From NCBI RefSeq assembly GCF_019097595.1, contig NC_080713.1, forward strand, positions 13,530,199-13,594,198: DNA of 64,000 bases, in the 5' to 3' direction. This document shows, in pieces, positions 23,619 through 34,825 of this stretch; positions within the stretch are counted from its first letter, which is position 1; the number at the start of each line of letters is the position of its first letter. The DNA is from Hemibagrus wyckioides (taxonomy: Eukaryota; Chordata; Actinopteri; Siluriformes; Bagridae). A program made the position numbers and the translations under genes. The notes beneath the pieces were generated by a model that was given only the letters and a program-made list of their open reading frames with translations, made no database searches and was not told the DNA's origin.

Positions 23619-24863
23619 CACTATATTGCCAAAAGTATTCGCTCACCTACCTTGACTCGCATATGAACTTAAGTGACATCCCATTCCTAATCCATAGGGT
23701 TCAATATGACGTCGGTCCACCCTTTGCAGCTATAACAGCTTCAACTCTTCTGGGAAGGCTGTCCACAAGGTTTAGGAGTGTGTTTATGGGAATTTTTGAC
23801 CATTCTTCCAGAAGCGCATTTGTGAGGTCACACACTGATGTTGGACAAGAAGGCCTGGCTCTCAGTCTCCACTCTAATTCATCCCAAAGGTGTTCTATGG
23901 GGTTGAGGTCAGGACTCTGTGCAGGCCAGTCAAGTTCATCCACACCAGACTCTGTCATCCATGTCTTTATGGACCTTGCTTTGTGCACTGCTGCACAGTC
24001 ATGTTGGAAGAGGAAGGTGCCAGCTCCAAACTGTTCCCACAAAGTTGGGAGCATGGAATTGTCCAAAATGTCTTGGTATGCTGAAGCATTCAGAGTTCCT
24101 TTCACTGGAACTAAGGGGCCAAGCCCAGCTCCTGAAAAACAACCCCACACCATAATCCCCCCTCCACCAAACTTTACACTTGGCACAATGCAGTCAGACA
24201 AGTACCGTTCTCCTGGCAACCGCCAAACCCAGACTCGTCCATCAGATTGCCAGATGGAGAAGAGTGATTCGTCACTCCAGAGAACGCGTCTCCACTGCTC
24301 TAGAGTTCAGTGGAGGCGTGCTTTACACCACTGCATCCGACGCTTTGCATTGCACTTGGTGATGTATGGCTTGGATGCAGCTGCTCAGCCATGGAAACCC
24401 ATTCCATGAAGCTCTCTGCGCACTGTTCTTGAGCTAATCTGAAGGCCACATGAAGTTTGGAGGTCTGTAGCGATTGACTCTGCAGAAAGTTGGTGACCTC
24501 TTCGCACTATGCGCCTCAGCATCCGCTGACACCGCTCCATCAGTTTACGTGGCCTACCACTTGGTGGCTGAGTTGCTGTCGTTCCCAAACACTTCCATGT
24601 TCTTATAATACAGCTGACAGTTGACTGTGGAATATTTAGGAGCGAGGAAATTTCACGACTGGATTTGTTGCACAGGTGGCATCCTATCACAGTTCCACGC
24701 TGGAATTCACTAAGCTCCTGAGAGCGACCCATTCTTTCACAAATGTTTGTAAAAACAGTCTGCATGCCTAGGTGCTTGATTTTATACACCTGTGGCCATG
24801 GAAGTGATTGGAACACCTGATTCTGATTATTTGGATGGGTGAGCGAATACTTTTGGCAATATA

Positions 24864-24866
<3 letters not shown>
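23619..24866 (-). mobile_element. Tc1-C copy 1: Tc1/mariner element in the LINE-B 3' UTR
   Basis: The terminal sequence CACTATATTGCCAAAAGTAT is mirrored at the right end (ATACTTTTGGCAATATAGTG), flanked by TA-rich repeats. Minus-strand frames encode the paired-like DNA-binding region (MGRSQELSEFQRG, STVSCIIRTWK, GLQISSRTVRRELHGMGFHG). They also encode the catalytic end ([42 protein letters not shown] with the last Glu). Stops and a frameshift between about 24390 and 24219 break the region around the first catalytic Asp. The open frame on the opposite strand (23663-24409) is a shadow. Confidence 0.93.

Positions 24867-24908
<42 letters not shown>
24867..24908 (+). repeat. (TA)n microsatellite adjoining Tc1-C copy 1
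   Basis: About 20 TA units directly after the right terminal repeat; a second TA run (about 23590-23618) precedes the left one. Confidence 0.9.
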
Positions 24909-24912
<4 letters not shown>

Positions 24913-27900
24913 AATATAGTATATGTATAGTATATGTGAAAAATAAAACAATATAAATAAATATATGTGTAGATAATGTACAGAAGATACAGTATATGAA
25001 TATATGTAGATAAAATGGTCAACATTGAAATGGTGTTGCAAAAGAATATAGTATGTACAGTGTGCATATGTAAGATAAATATATAAATATATTGTAGATG
25101 TGTATATAAGGCAAAATATAGTGACCAGTTTAACAGGGAGTAAAGTGACAGTGCAGTGTGTACACAAAGATGTACAGAGAAGATGTACAGTGAGAGTGTT
25201 CAGAGTAGTGCAGAGTACAAAGTAGTGCAATTTTGCATGTGCAACAATCAGCTGAGGTAGAATGTTATGTTATGTTGTGTGGGGTTAAGACTAGAGAGTC
25301 CAGATCCTAGGTGTACTGTTTGAGGGCCCGAATGGCCTGCGGGAAGAAGCTCCTCCTCATTCTCTCTGTGTTTGCCTTCAAGGAATGGAAACATTTCCCT
25401 GACCTCAACAGAGAGAAGAGTCCATTGTTGGGATGGCTGAGGTCCTTCATAATCTTCCTGGCTTTGGTCCAGCACCGCTTGCTGTATATGGTGTCCAGGT
25501 CAGGAAGCTCGGTGCGGATGGTACGCTTGGCTGATCGCACCACCCTCTGGAGAGCTTGCCTGTCCTGCTTGGTGCTGTTCCCAAACCAGGCAGTGATACT
25601 TCCCGTCAGGATGCTTTCAATGTTGCAGGTGTAGAATGTCTTTAGCACCTTTGAGGGCAGTTTAAAGTCCTTCAGGCATCTGAGATTATAAAGATGCTGC
25701 TGGGCCTTCTTTACCAGGGTGTTAACATGACAGGACCATGTCAGGTCCTGCGTGATGTAGACACCTAGGTACCGGAAACTGTCCACTCTCTCCATTGGGG
25801 TCCCGTTGATGGTGAGGGGCTGGTAATTCCTCTCCTGCTTTGTGCTAAAGTCCACTATCAGCTCCTTAGTCTTGCTGACATTCAGGAGGAGATTGTTGAC
25901 CTGGCACCATGTCTCCAGGTTTTTAATCTCCTCTAGGTAGATCGTCTCATCATTATTGGAGATCAGGCCCACCACCACAGTATTGTCCACAAACTTCACG
26001 ATGTTGGTGGAGCTGGAAGTGGCCACACAGTCAAAGGTGTACAGAGAGTACAGCAGGGGGCTCAGAACACAACCCTGGGGGGCTCCAGTGCTGAGGGTGA
26101 GTGAGGGTGAGACATGGTTGCACACCCGTACTGCCTGAGGTCTGTCTCGCAGGAAGTTGGAGATCCACTGACACAGGGATGGGCTAAGGCCCAGGATCTC
26201 CAGTTTAGTTGTGAGTATGGAGGGAATTATGGTGTTAAACACTGAACTGTAGTCGACAAACAGCATTTTGACATAATTCCCCCTTCTGCTGTGCAGATGA
26301 CTCAGGGCTGCGTGATGGAGGTGTGCGATGGCATCCTCAGTAGATCGGTTGGGACAGTACGTGAACTATAGCGGGTCCAAGGTGTCAGGTAGGGAAGAAG
26401 TGATGAAGTCTCTGATGAGTCTTTCGAAGCACTTCATCACCACTGAGGTCAGGGCCACTGGACAGTAGTCGTTCAGGTAGGCGGGCTGGGGTTTCTTGGG
26501 GACAGGAACAATGGTGGACCATTTGAAGCACGTCGGGATTGTAGACTGTTCCAGGGAGAGGTTGAAAATCTCAGTGAACACAGGAGCAAGCTGGTCAGCA
26601 CAGGCCTTCAGGACCCGACCCGTGATGCCATCTGGTCTTGCTGCCTTCCTGGTGTTCAATCTCCTGAATGCCTTCCTCACGTCATGCTCCGAGATGATGA
26701 ACACCATTAGCGCTCTGAGCTGCAGCCACGAAGCGAGCATAAAAGGTGTTTAGCTCATCTGCCAGAGAAGCGTCTGCATTCACCGATCTGGAAGATGGTG
26801 TTTTGTAGTCCGTCATAGTCCTTAGTCCCTGCCACAGACTCCTAGAGCCACTCTGTTGAAATTGTGACTCTAGTTTTTGTCCATAGCGCTGCTTTGCCTC
26901 CTTCACCACTCTGCGCACGCTGTAGGATGTAGCTTTATACTCGTCCATGTTTCCGCTGGCGAGCCCCGTGTTGTACGCGGTGGACTGGGATCTCAGAGCG
27001 TCGCGAACGGATTTATCCACCCAAGGCTTCTGATTGGGAAAAGTCCTGATGATAGTCTTGTGAACTGTGTCATCTGCTAGTTTCCCGATGAATCCCACAA
27101 CCGCTTCCGTAAACATGTCGACGTCATCAGAGCTGCGCCGGAACATGTCCCAGTCTGCGTCTTCCAGAGCGTCCACCGATTGGTCCGTCCAGTGTAAGAC
27201 CTCCCTCCGAGATGGAACTTCCTGCTTGAGCCTTTGTTTATATTTTGGCATGAGGAAGATGGCGGCATGGTCGGATTTCCCAAACGGTGGGTGAGATTGT
27301 GCCTTGTAGCCATCTCTGATTGTAGTGTAGCAGTGGTCTAGTGTCCTTTCACCCCTGGTGGGGCAGCTGATGTGTTGGTAAAAGTTTGGCGCTGTGCGTT
27401 TGAGGTTGGCACTATTAAAGTCCCCCGCCACAATAAGCACAGCGTCCCGGTGCTCAGTCTGGTGCTGTGTGAGTGCTTCATGCAGCTCGCATAAAGCAGT
27501 GTCTGTCTGGGGCAGAATATAAACGGCGTTGACTATGACCGATGTAAACTCCCGCGGAAGATAAAAAGGATGACATTTGATGGTCAGTAGTTCCAGGTTA
27601 GGTGTGCAGGAGCATGTGAGAGGAACAATGCTCGCGCTGTCGCACCAGCTGCTGTTCACCATTAAACACATGCCGCCTCCTCTTGACTTCCCCGACTCCA
27701 GTGTTCTGTCTATGCGGTGAACCGAGAAGAACTCAGCCGGCTGGATGGCGTGGTCTGGCACCGCTGGGTTCAGCCATGTCTCAGTGAAGCAGAGGAGATT
27801 GCAGTCCCGAATGTCTCTCTGGAACTTTACCCTGGCCCTGAGGTCACTGAGCTTGTTCTCCAGTGACTGGACATTCGCGAGCAGGATGCTAGGCAGAGGT

Positions 27901-28207
27901 GTGCGGTGTGCATGGGCTCTCAGCCTGTTCCTGACGCCGGCTCATTTCCCCCGGGGCCGCCGCTTCGGGTTGCGTCCTTTGTTCTCCCTCAGGATCTCAC
28001 TCGGCCAGCTTGGATCCGGGGTCAGAAACATCGAATTGTGCATACATTGTACACCAATAGAAATAAGAGTATCTCTATTGTAACAAATGTACTCCATAAT
28101 GGAGAACTAGCCGGTATTACTGTACTGAAACTTAATTTAACACACAAAAACAAAGAAAAAGTGGTAGAAGCAGTCGTGACGGCAGCTGACCTCACCGGCG
28201 CCATCTT

Positions 28208-28570
28208 GTTAACGACTAACTGCATTCATGACTAACTGCATTCATCAGCTTCCATTAAATTAGAATAGTTGGAAGGCAGGTTAACATAGGAAAGGAGTAA
28301 GACAGAACTAGAAAATCAAGTGGGTTTTACTAGCATTCCTTTATATAGCTTGTTTACACTGGAATTTATTGTCATTTCTCCAGGACCAGGGTGAAACACA
28401 TAACAGTACGAAAGACTACAGAAAGTGCAAATACACAGCTGTGTGAGATGAGTGCAGAAAAAAATAAACAAAAATTGGCTGTTACAACTGTTGTTGTAAC
28501 AGCAAAAAGTATCTCTAGCAGCAATATGCATGTGCAGTGGTATTGAATCATACCACCAAGGTAATTGACT
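28208..28570 (+). other. Unassigned sequence
   Basis: A tandem duplication of GACTAACTGCATTCAT lies at about 28213-28244. A short LINE-3'-end-like stretch (CCAGGACCAGGGTGAAACAC) is near 28380. Nothing else is recognised. Confidence 0.4.
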
Positions 28571-28574
28571 AAAC

Positions 28575-28920
28575 CAAGTGAGCATTAGGAAGCAGCAGTG
28601 TTCTCATTATGGCAGCAGAGTAATCTGACTGCCTTAATGAAGAACCTGATGTTGGTATCACAGATGCTCCCTTACCTTCTGCCAGATATTGGGAGGTTGA
28701 AATTGAGATTTGAAGTGTGGTCCACAATATGAGTAGCTTTGTGGATGCAGCCACTGTTGTATGATGTCAGTGGTGGTTACTGAGACCTTGATGATCTTTT
28801 CAGGTGTTCTCATAATCCACTGTAGGATCTTGCACTTTGAGACTTTGCAGTTATTGTATCACATGATAAGACAGCTGGTCAGTCTCCAAAAATGCAGCTC
28901 TTGTGGGGTGTTCCCAGTCT
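28575..28920 (-). mobile_element. LINE-C-type fragment
   Basis: The text GTTCTCATAATCCACTGTAGG and TTGCAGTTATTGTATCACATG with flanks resembles the region after the RT domain of jockey-type LINEs in fish. It is short and has no usable reading frame. Confidence 0.5.
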
Positions 28921-28939
28921 GCAGTGGTCAGTATCTATC

Positions 28940-29195
28940 AAAAGTGGTCCAAGAAAGGAACAGTGGTGAACTGGTGACAGGTTCATGGGCAGCCAAGGCT
29001 CAATGATGAATGTGGGGAGTGAAGGCTGGCCTGTGTGATCCAATCCAACAGACAAGCTACTGTTGCTCAAATTGCTGAAAAAGTTAATGCTGGTTTTGAT
29101 AGAAAGGTGTCAGAATTCACAATGCATTGCAGTTTGTTGTGGATGATGCTGTGTATTTGCAGATCAGTCAGGGTACCCATGCTGATGCTGAAGGT
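28940..29195 (+). pseudogene. Tc1-like transposase fragment
   Basis: The + strand reads SNRQATVAQIAEKVNAGFDR and then KVSEFTMHCSLL with a later RVPML. This resembles the helix-turn-helix region of a Tc1 family. A fragment only, with no terminal repeats. Confidence 0.6.
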
Positions 29196-29202
29196 GAAGT
29201 AT

Positions 29203-29541
29203 TGTTAGTTTAGCTACATTAGTTTTTACAAAAAATTACCTGTTCCTTGTTTCAGTTGTCTGATTTCTTGTGTTTATTGTGTTTATTTTTTCCAGTTTTT
29301 TATCATTTTTGGATTGTATTTTGGATTTGTTTGTCATGTTGCCTGCTCTATTGTTGTAGAAACACTTCCTGTTTACTTACGACATTTTCTGCTCACTACG
29401 CTGACTGCTTTTCCGGTTTCTGAACTCTGGCTATTTATACACTACATTTTTGCCAGTGGCTTTTGGATTTTATGCTTTATGTATTTTAAATAAAACTGTG
29501 CATATGAATTCTACACCTTCCACCTCTGAGGGTTCCTTACA
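29203..29541 (+). repeat. Candidate solo LTR related to the gypsy LTRs
   Basis: It ends GCATATGAATTCTACACCTTCCACC...TTACA, closely resembling the gypsy-1 LTR end GCATATGGATTCTAACACTCC...TTACA. A TATA-like CTATTTATACAC is near 29432 and an AATAAA motif near 29490. The left border at TGTTAG and the lack of a TSD make the start uncertain. Confidence 0.55.
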
Positions 29542-29549
29542 ACTGACAT

Positions 29550-29760
29550 GCTGTTCTGTGCTTTGAAGCATATGTAGAAATCATTCATTAGATCTGGAAA
29601 TGAGGGGTCACCAACACAGACAAGTGGTGTACCTTTATAGTCTGTGATGGCCTGAATACCTTGCCACATATGTCTCTTTGATAGTCATAGACAGATTGGC
29701 CCTTACTGTATGAAGAGTTGTCATCAGAGCTGTAGGCAATGTCTCATGTTTTCAGCAACA
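29550..29760 (-). mobile_element. LINE fragment (endonuclease-RT linker)
   Basis: The minus strand contains a short D-F-Y-like segment and the '[12 protein letters not shown]' style motif near 29640-29665, as in the linker of jockey-type LINEs. Short and degraded. Confidence 0.45.
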
Positions 29761-29804
29761 TGTCATCCCTGGTTTTTGTTTTGCAAAGTGGTAATGTCCT
29801 GAAG

Positions 29805-30090
29805 TACACTGTATTGCCAGCAGTTTTGGGACACCTCTCCAAATCATTGAATTCAGGTGTTGTTTTTCAGGGGTTTGGCTTGCCCCCCAGAAGAACTCTT
29901 AATGCTTCAGCATTCCAAGACATTTTGGACAATTTCATGCTCCCAACTTTGTGGGAACAGTTTGGGGATGGCCTGTTCCTGTTTCCTGTTCCAATGTGAC
30001 TGCACACCAGTGCACAAAGCAAGGTTCATAAAGACATGGATGAGCAAGTTTGGTGTGGAGGAACTTGACTTGGAGGCAGCTTTGTTCTAT
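29805..30090 (+). pseudogene. Tc1-C family fragment
   Basis: It starts with a terminal-repeat-like CACTGTATTGCCAGCAG and jumps to the catalytic region [31 protein letters not shown] and HKARFIKTWM. Compared with Tc1-C copies 1 and 2, all of the DNA-binding domain is deleted. Confidence 0.75.
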
Positions 30091-30119
30091 TTTGAGAGCT
30101 GAGGCTTCTTTCTAGTAAC

Positions 30120-30640
30120 CCTTCCATAAATGTCATGTCTGTTCAATTTTTGTCTGATTGTAAACGCATGTACATTTACCCCTGATGCTGCCAGAGAGAT
30201 CTTCAATACTATAGAGGTGATGTGTGTGTTCCACTTCTAGGCAGAGTTATGGTCATGTTGCATACCCTACATTTGTAGATGATTTGTCTTATAGTGGATG
30301 GATGGAGCTGGAATCATATGGTCTTTTGGCCTTCCCCAGACTGATTGACAATATTTTTGATGTGCATCCACTTCTAAGCAGAGTCTGGCCTTCCACAGAC
30401 TGATGGGCTGTCACCACTTTCTTCATGATGCCCTCAGAACTTGTTGGTCTTTGTGGGTACACCTTGGCACTACAGTGTTTTGGTTGGTTTCCTTTCTCCT
30501 TTTTGCCCATCCCCCATCCTAACAATGTCTAATTTGATTGGTCTGCTTAACTGATTAAGTAAGTACTCAAATGTGTTTCACCTGAATCTGTTATCCACTT
30601 GGATTTACCAATCCAGCTGGGGGTTCACTTAATTTTGCAC
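30120..30640 (-). repeat. Tc1-D-like fragment
   Basis: The text TTTTTGTCTGATTGTAAACGCATGTACATTTACC and TCTAGGCAGAGTTATGGTCATG matches 59700-59890, which is Tc1 transposase coding in minus orientation. Degraded. 30645-31235 has nothing that I recognise. Confidence 0.5.
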
Positions 30641-31235
30641 ATACACTAATTCTATCTTTCATGTAGTTTTTGGCTACTCACATAATTCCCTCTAAACAAA
30701 CACATGCAATTTATAAACATACATCTGACATTTAATATGTATATAAAAACTGGTGATGATAAAATTACAAAATCTTTGTAGAACAACAGAAAACTCTGAA
30801 CTGCTGAAGGGATTCACAAACTTTCAAGCAGTACTGTATATACATATTTTTCAACTTTTTTTTAAATATTTGAAATACACCTTTAGTGTTAACCCCACAA
30901 CACAGAATGCAGCATTTGTACAAAGTAAAACATCTTAAAAAAATATGTCAACATACCCTTGAGCTACATAGTCCATAAAATTATCCGAATATGCCTCATG
31001 GCAGTTGTGCAATTCCTGGAAGAGCTGACAAAGTCTGAACCTCCTGATCCCATTGAAGAAGGAGCAAATATGCTTCTGCACAGCATTTATTTTGAAGTGA
31101 TTTAACTTAATTAATTTGACTTAATTTACACTTCAACAGTAAGACTTAAAATTAGAAGCAACATGCACTGTTATAAATTGTGTCATTAGGAGAACAAACA
31201 AACTGAGGACAGAAGATCAAGAAATATATCAATTG

Positions 31236-32181
31236 CAGTGGTGGACTGTCAGGGCCAGCAAGGCCTTTTCTGCTGGCCTAAACAGCAGTGATCTGAATCA
31301 CTGACTTGCATTTTAATATATTTAAAATATTTTTCCATGAATGTGTATTAAATTATTCCCAATAATCTATTCTCTACATTTAATAGCTTTTCTCTCGGTT
31401 GCACTGCTTCCAGTAGTGTATATTTATGATGAGTGTTTATCCAATCATATTTCAGTCAGTGGCTGACATCATGTGTTGCCCGCCCATAAGGCCTTCAGAA
31501 TTAATAGTGCAGGCGCCCATAGCTTTTTTTTTTTTTTTGCAATTTCCTGTCCTTTGATAGGATAACTGCAGAAACTAAATTATATATATTTTAACTCACA
31601 ATGGCTGACAGAGGAGGAGAAGAAATCGATTTGGTCACGGACATCCTTACAAATGCATTTTCAAGGTGGACTTTTTAAGGAAATACTTTTGATTCTTCAA
31701 AATAGTTGGTAGGCATTTTCAAGAACCATTTATGCTTTTGTGTTTTCTTTTGCACAAAACAGTTTGTCTTCATTCCAGATCCCCGGGGTGGGCTGTGGGT
31801 TTTTTTTTTTTTTTGCTGCAGTGAAAGGAAACTTGTGAGATTGAATTGTGTTAATTTGTTTTTTTTGCTATATGTAATGTAACTTTATTCGTGTTCGCTA
31901 GAAGAGCCTGTGACACAATGCACTGTTATACAGATTTTCTATATTCGCTGCGTCTCATTTCGGATGCTGCGTCCTCCGGAGATTGCAGTTTGCTGCATAC
32001 GGCATAAAATTGACTATTCCTTGTGAGGTGTAAGACATTTTAGTCTAATTTCTTTTTTACTTTGTTATTTAATGGTTGATTGGTATCTATTGCCATGGCG
32101 TCATAATGATGCTATAGAGGTGGATTAATTCAGGAAGGACACCAGTGAAGGCCTAGGTGTGAAATGCACCGCCTGCCACTG
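31236..32181 (+). mobile_element. hAT-like element with N-terminal remnant of a ZMYM1-like transposase
   Basis: The ends are CAGTGGTGGACTG and ...CGCCTGCCACTG, with imperfect 8-bp flanks ATCAATTG and ATTAATGG (6 of 8 identical), consistent with hAT insertion. At about 31602 a short frame MADRGGEEIDLVTDILTNAF resembles the N-terminus of fish ZMYM1-like hAT transposases. The rest of the coding sequence is missing. A half copy is at 18592-18990. Confidence 0.65.
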
Positions 32182-32343
32182 ATTAATGGTAATATTACCC
32201 TTCATATAGAGACAGAAGGGTAATAGAGGGATCACCATGCCTGGTGGGAGAAGGGATCACCTGTGCTCTGACCCCAGCTTCCAAAGTTGGGATATGCAAA
32301 GAAAGAATTTCACTGTGCTGTAATATATATGAGACAAATAATG

Positions 32344-32391
32344 GCTTCTTCTTCTTCTTTTTCTTCTTCTTCTTCTTCTTCTTCTTCTTAG
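32344..32391 (+). repeat. (CTT)n microsatellite
   Basis: Around 15 CTT units with one T-rich interruption. The surrounding 32182-32650 has no gene. Confidence 0.95.
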
Positions 32392-33189
32392 AACTGCTCC
32401 AAATCAGCAACACAGGATGGTTGTAGTTTAAATTTAGCATTCCCTGATTCAGTAATTTCACAGGTGATTTTAAGGAAAAATAACACTGACAAATCTTGAT
32501 GTCATTACATTGCTTTTATAGTTTTCAAGACTGAGCTTAGAATATTCCACTCTACATACACAAAAAGTGCCAGTGCCAAAATGTTGGACTATTATCTACA
32601 ATAAAGTCTAAACTTTATTAGCGTGTAGGCTGTAGTCTCTTCTAATCAAATTAAATTTCAAATTTTATTTGTCACATACGAAATCATACACAGTACGACA
32701 TGTAGTGAAATGCTTTTTACGACTGTCTTACATTTGAAGAAAGAAAAGAGTAAAAATTGAAGTGTGTGGACATGAAAAATAAAGGGATATAGTTAAAAAA
32801 ATATATAGAGAAAAATAGGGAAAATTAAATGGTAGAAATTAAAGACAAAATAATTGTGAAAAACCAAGTTAGCGGATATGCATATGCAAATATATGTGTA
32901 TATATGTATATAAATATAAATATGTATATGTAATATCAATATAAACAAACAGTAAATAATGATAAAAATAATATAATATATAATATAAAGTAAAATATAA
33001 TATAAAAATAAAAATATAAAAATATATAATACAATATAGTATAATATATAGTATATATAAAAATAAAAAATAATATATATGTGTAAACTCTCTATGTATA
33101 GAAAGATACAATATATACATGTGTAGATATAAATGGACAAATTTAAAATGGTATGACAATAAATACAGTATGTATAGTACAGTGTGCAT

Positions 33190-33201
33190 ACTGTATGTAA
33201 G

Positions 33202-33228
<27 letters not shown>
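33190..33228 (+). repeat. (TA)n microsatellite at the junction of two opposed LINE-B 3' UTRs
   Basis: About 19 TA units followed by a T-run, exactly between a minus-strand and a plus-strand copy of the LINE-B 3' UTR. Confidence 0.9.
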
Positions 33229-33240
<12 letters not shown>

Positions 33241-33241
<1 letters not shown>

Positions 33242-34825
33242 TGTCGTATGTATAATGAACAGGAATATACTCTGCACTACTCTGCACACACAGTAATCAC
33301 ACTCACTGCACATCTTTGCACTTTTCACACTTTACATACCATATTATTTATTGTCATTACATTTATATTTGACTTTTTTTGATCTACATACATGTATATA
33401 CTATTTATTATAGATGTAATATGATGTAGTATATAATATATTGTATTATATTATAGTTATTTATTTATTATGTTTATATTATATACATACTTTTATTTTT
33501 ACTTATATATACACTATATTGCCAAAAGTATTTGCTCACCCATCCAAATAATCAGAATCAGGTATTCCAATCACTTCCATGGCCACAGGTTTATAAAATC
33601 AAGCACCTAGGCATGCAGACTGTTTTTACAAACATTTGTGAAATTTCCTGGCTCCTAAATATTCCACAGTCAACTGTCAGCTGTATTATAAGAACGTGGA
33701 AGTGTTTGGGAACAACAGCAACTCAGCCACGAAGTGGTAGGCCACGTAAACTGACAGAGTGGGGTCAGCGGATGCTGAGGCGCATAGTGCAAAGAGGTCG
33801 CCAACTTTCTGCAAAGTCAATCGCTACAGACCTCCAAACTTCATGTGGCCTTCAGATTAGCTCAAGAACAGTGCGCAGAGAGCTTCATGGAATGGGTTTC
33901 CATGGCCGAGCAGCTGCATCCAAGCCATACATCACCAAGTGCAATGCAAAGTGTCGGATGCAGTGGTGTAAAGCACGCCGCCACTGGACTCTAGAGCAGT
34001 GGAGATGCGTTCTCTGGAGTGACGAATCACGCTTCTCCATCTGGCATCTGATGGACGAGTCTGGGTTTGGCTGTCGCCAGGAGAACGGTACTTGTCTGAC
34101 TGCATTGTGCCAAGTGTATAGTTTGGTGGAGGGGGGATTATGGTGTGGGGTTGTTTTTCAGGAGCTGGGCTTGGCCCCTTAGTTCCAGTGAAAGGAACTC
34201 TGAATGCTTCAGCATACCAAGACATTTTGGACAATTCCATGCTCCCAACTTTGTGGGAACAGTTTGGAGCTGGCCCCTTCCTCTTCCAACATGACTGTGC
34301 ACCAGTGCACAAAGCAAGGTCCATAAAGACATGGATGACAGAGTCTGGTGTGGATGAACTTGACTGGCCTGCACAGAGTCCTGACCTCAACCCGATAGAA
34401 CACCTTTGGGATGAATTAGAGTGGAGACTGAGAGCCAGGCCTTCTTGTCCAACATCAGTGTGTGACCTCACAAATGCGCTTCTGGAAGAAGCACACTCCT
34501 AAACCTTGTGGACAGCCTTCCCAGAAGAGTTGAAGCTGTTATAGCTGCAAAGGGTGGACCGACGGTACAAATCGGCTTTACATAACCATTGGTGGTTATT
34601 TTTCATAATCTATCATGTCTTTAATTTCTATTATGATAGTTTTTATTCTTCCTATTTTTCTATATATATATATATTTTTATTACCTATATCCCTATACTT
34701 CTTTTCTTGTCCACACACTTTACTTTATATTCTTTCTTCAGTTGTAGGCAGTCGTAAAAAGCATTTCACTACATGTCATACTGTGTATGATTTCGTATGT
34801 GACAAATAAAATTTGAATTTGAATA
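33241..34825 (+). mobile_element. LINE-B 3'-end fragment inserted into LINE-B copy 3, carrying Tc1-C copy 2
   Basis: On the + strand 33250-33510 and 34580-34825 are 3' UTR text of LINE-B. The latter contains GTCGTAAAAAGCATTTCACT, ACATGTCATACTGTGTATG and GACAAATAAAATTTGAATTTG. This is the mirror image of 32651-32760. It is only the 3' end, as expected for a strongly 5'-truncated insertion. Confidence 0.8.
33512..34564 (+). mobile_element. Tc1-C copy 2, with deleted N-terminus and missing right terminal repeat
   Basis: The left terminal repeat CACTATATTGCCAAAAGTAT is present; the right one is lost at GGTGGACCGAC. The + strand frame 33532-34182 encodes STVSCIIRTWK, SGRPRKLTEWGQRMLRRIV, SSRTVRRELHGMGFHGRAAA and the first catalytic Asp in [12 protein letters not shown]. 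The frame 34140-34502 encodes the second Asp ([20 protein letters not shown]) and the Glu ([18 protein letters not shown]). The usual start region (MGRSQELS...) is deleted between GTGAAA repeats. A frameshift around 34140-34180 and a deletion near the C-terminus complete the inactivation. Confidence 0.93.

Larger units (their letters stand above)
23370..28207 (-). mobile_element. LINE-B copy 1: near full-length LINE, decayed, carrying a Tc1
   Basis: The minus strand runs from AAGATGGCGCCGG at 28207 to a TTTGAA-type tail at about 23370; without the Tc1 it is about 3.6 kb. About 27761-27080 encodes an AP endonuclease (NAVYILPQTDT, IVAGDFNSANL, RTLDHCYTT, FGKSDHAAIF). About 26740-25307 encodes an RT ([56 protein letters not shown]). 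The catalytic FADD box is changed to FVDN, so the RT would be inactive. A Tc1 lies in the 3' UTR at 23619-24866. No ORF1 is apparent. Confidence 0.9.

Noticed and set aside
23663..24409. 248-codon open frame on the + strand
   Set aside because: It is the antisense of Tc1-C copy 1, whose transposase motifs read on the minus strand; a similar antisense frame occurs opposite Tc1-C copy 2 at 33932-34471.
24385..25230. 281-codon minus-strand frame with a Tyr/Ile-rich N-terminal half
   Set aside because: The first half is translation of LINE-B 3' UTR and a TA microsatellite; only the last part is genuine Tc1 transposase coding.
32793..33287. Long Tyr/Ile-rich frames
   Set aside because: They arise from AT-rich LINE 3' UTR and TA repeats, with no motif or start context.
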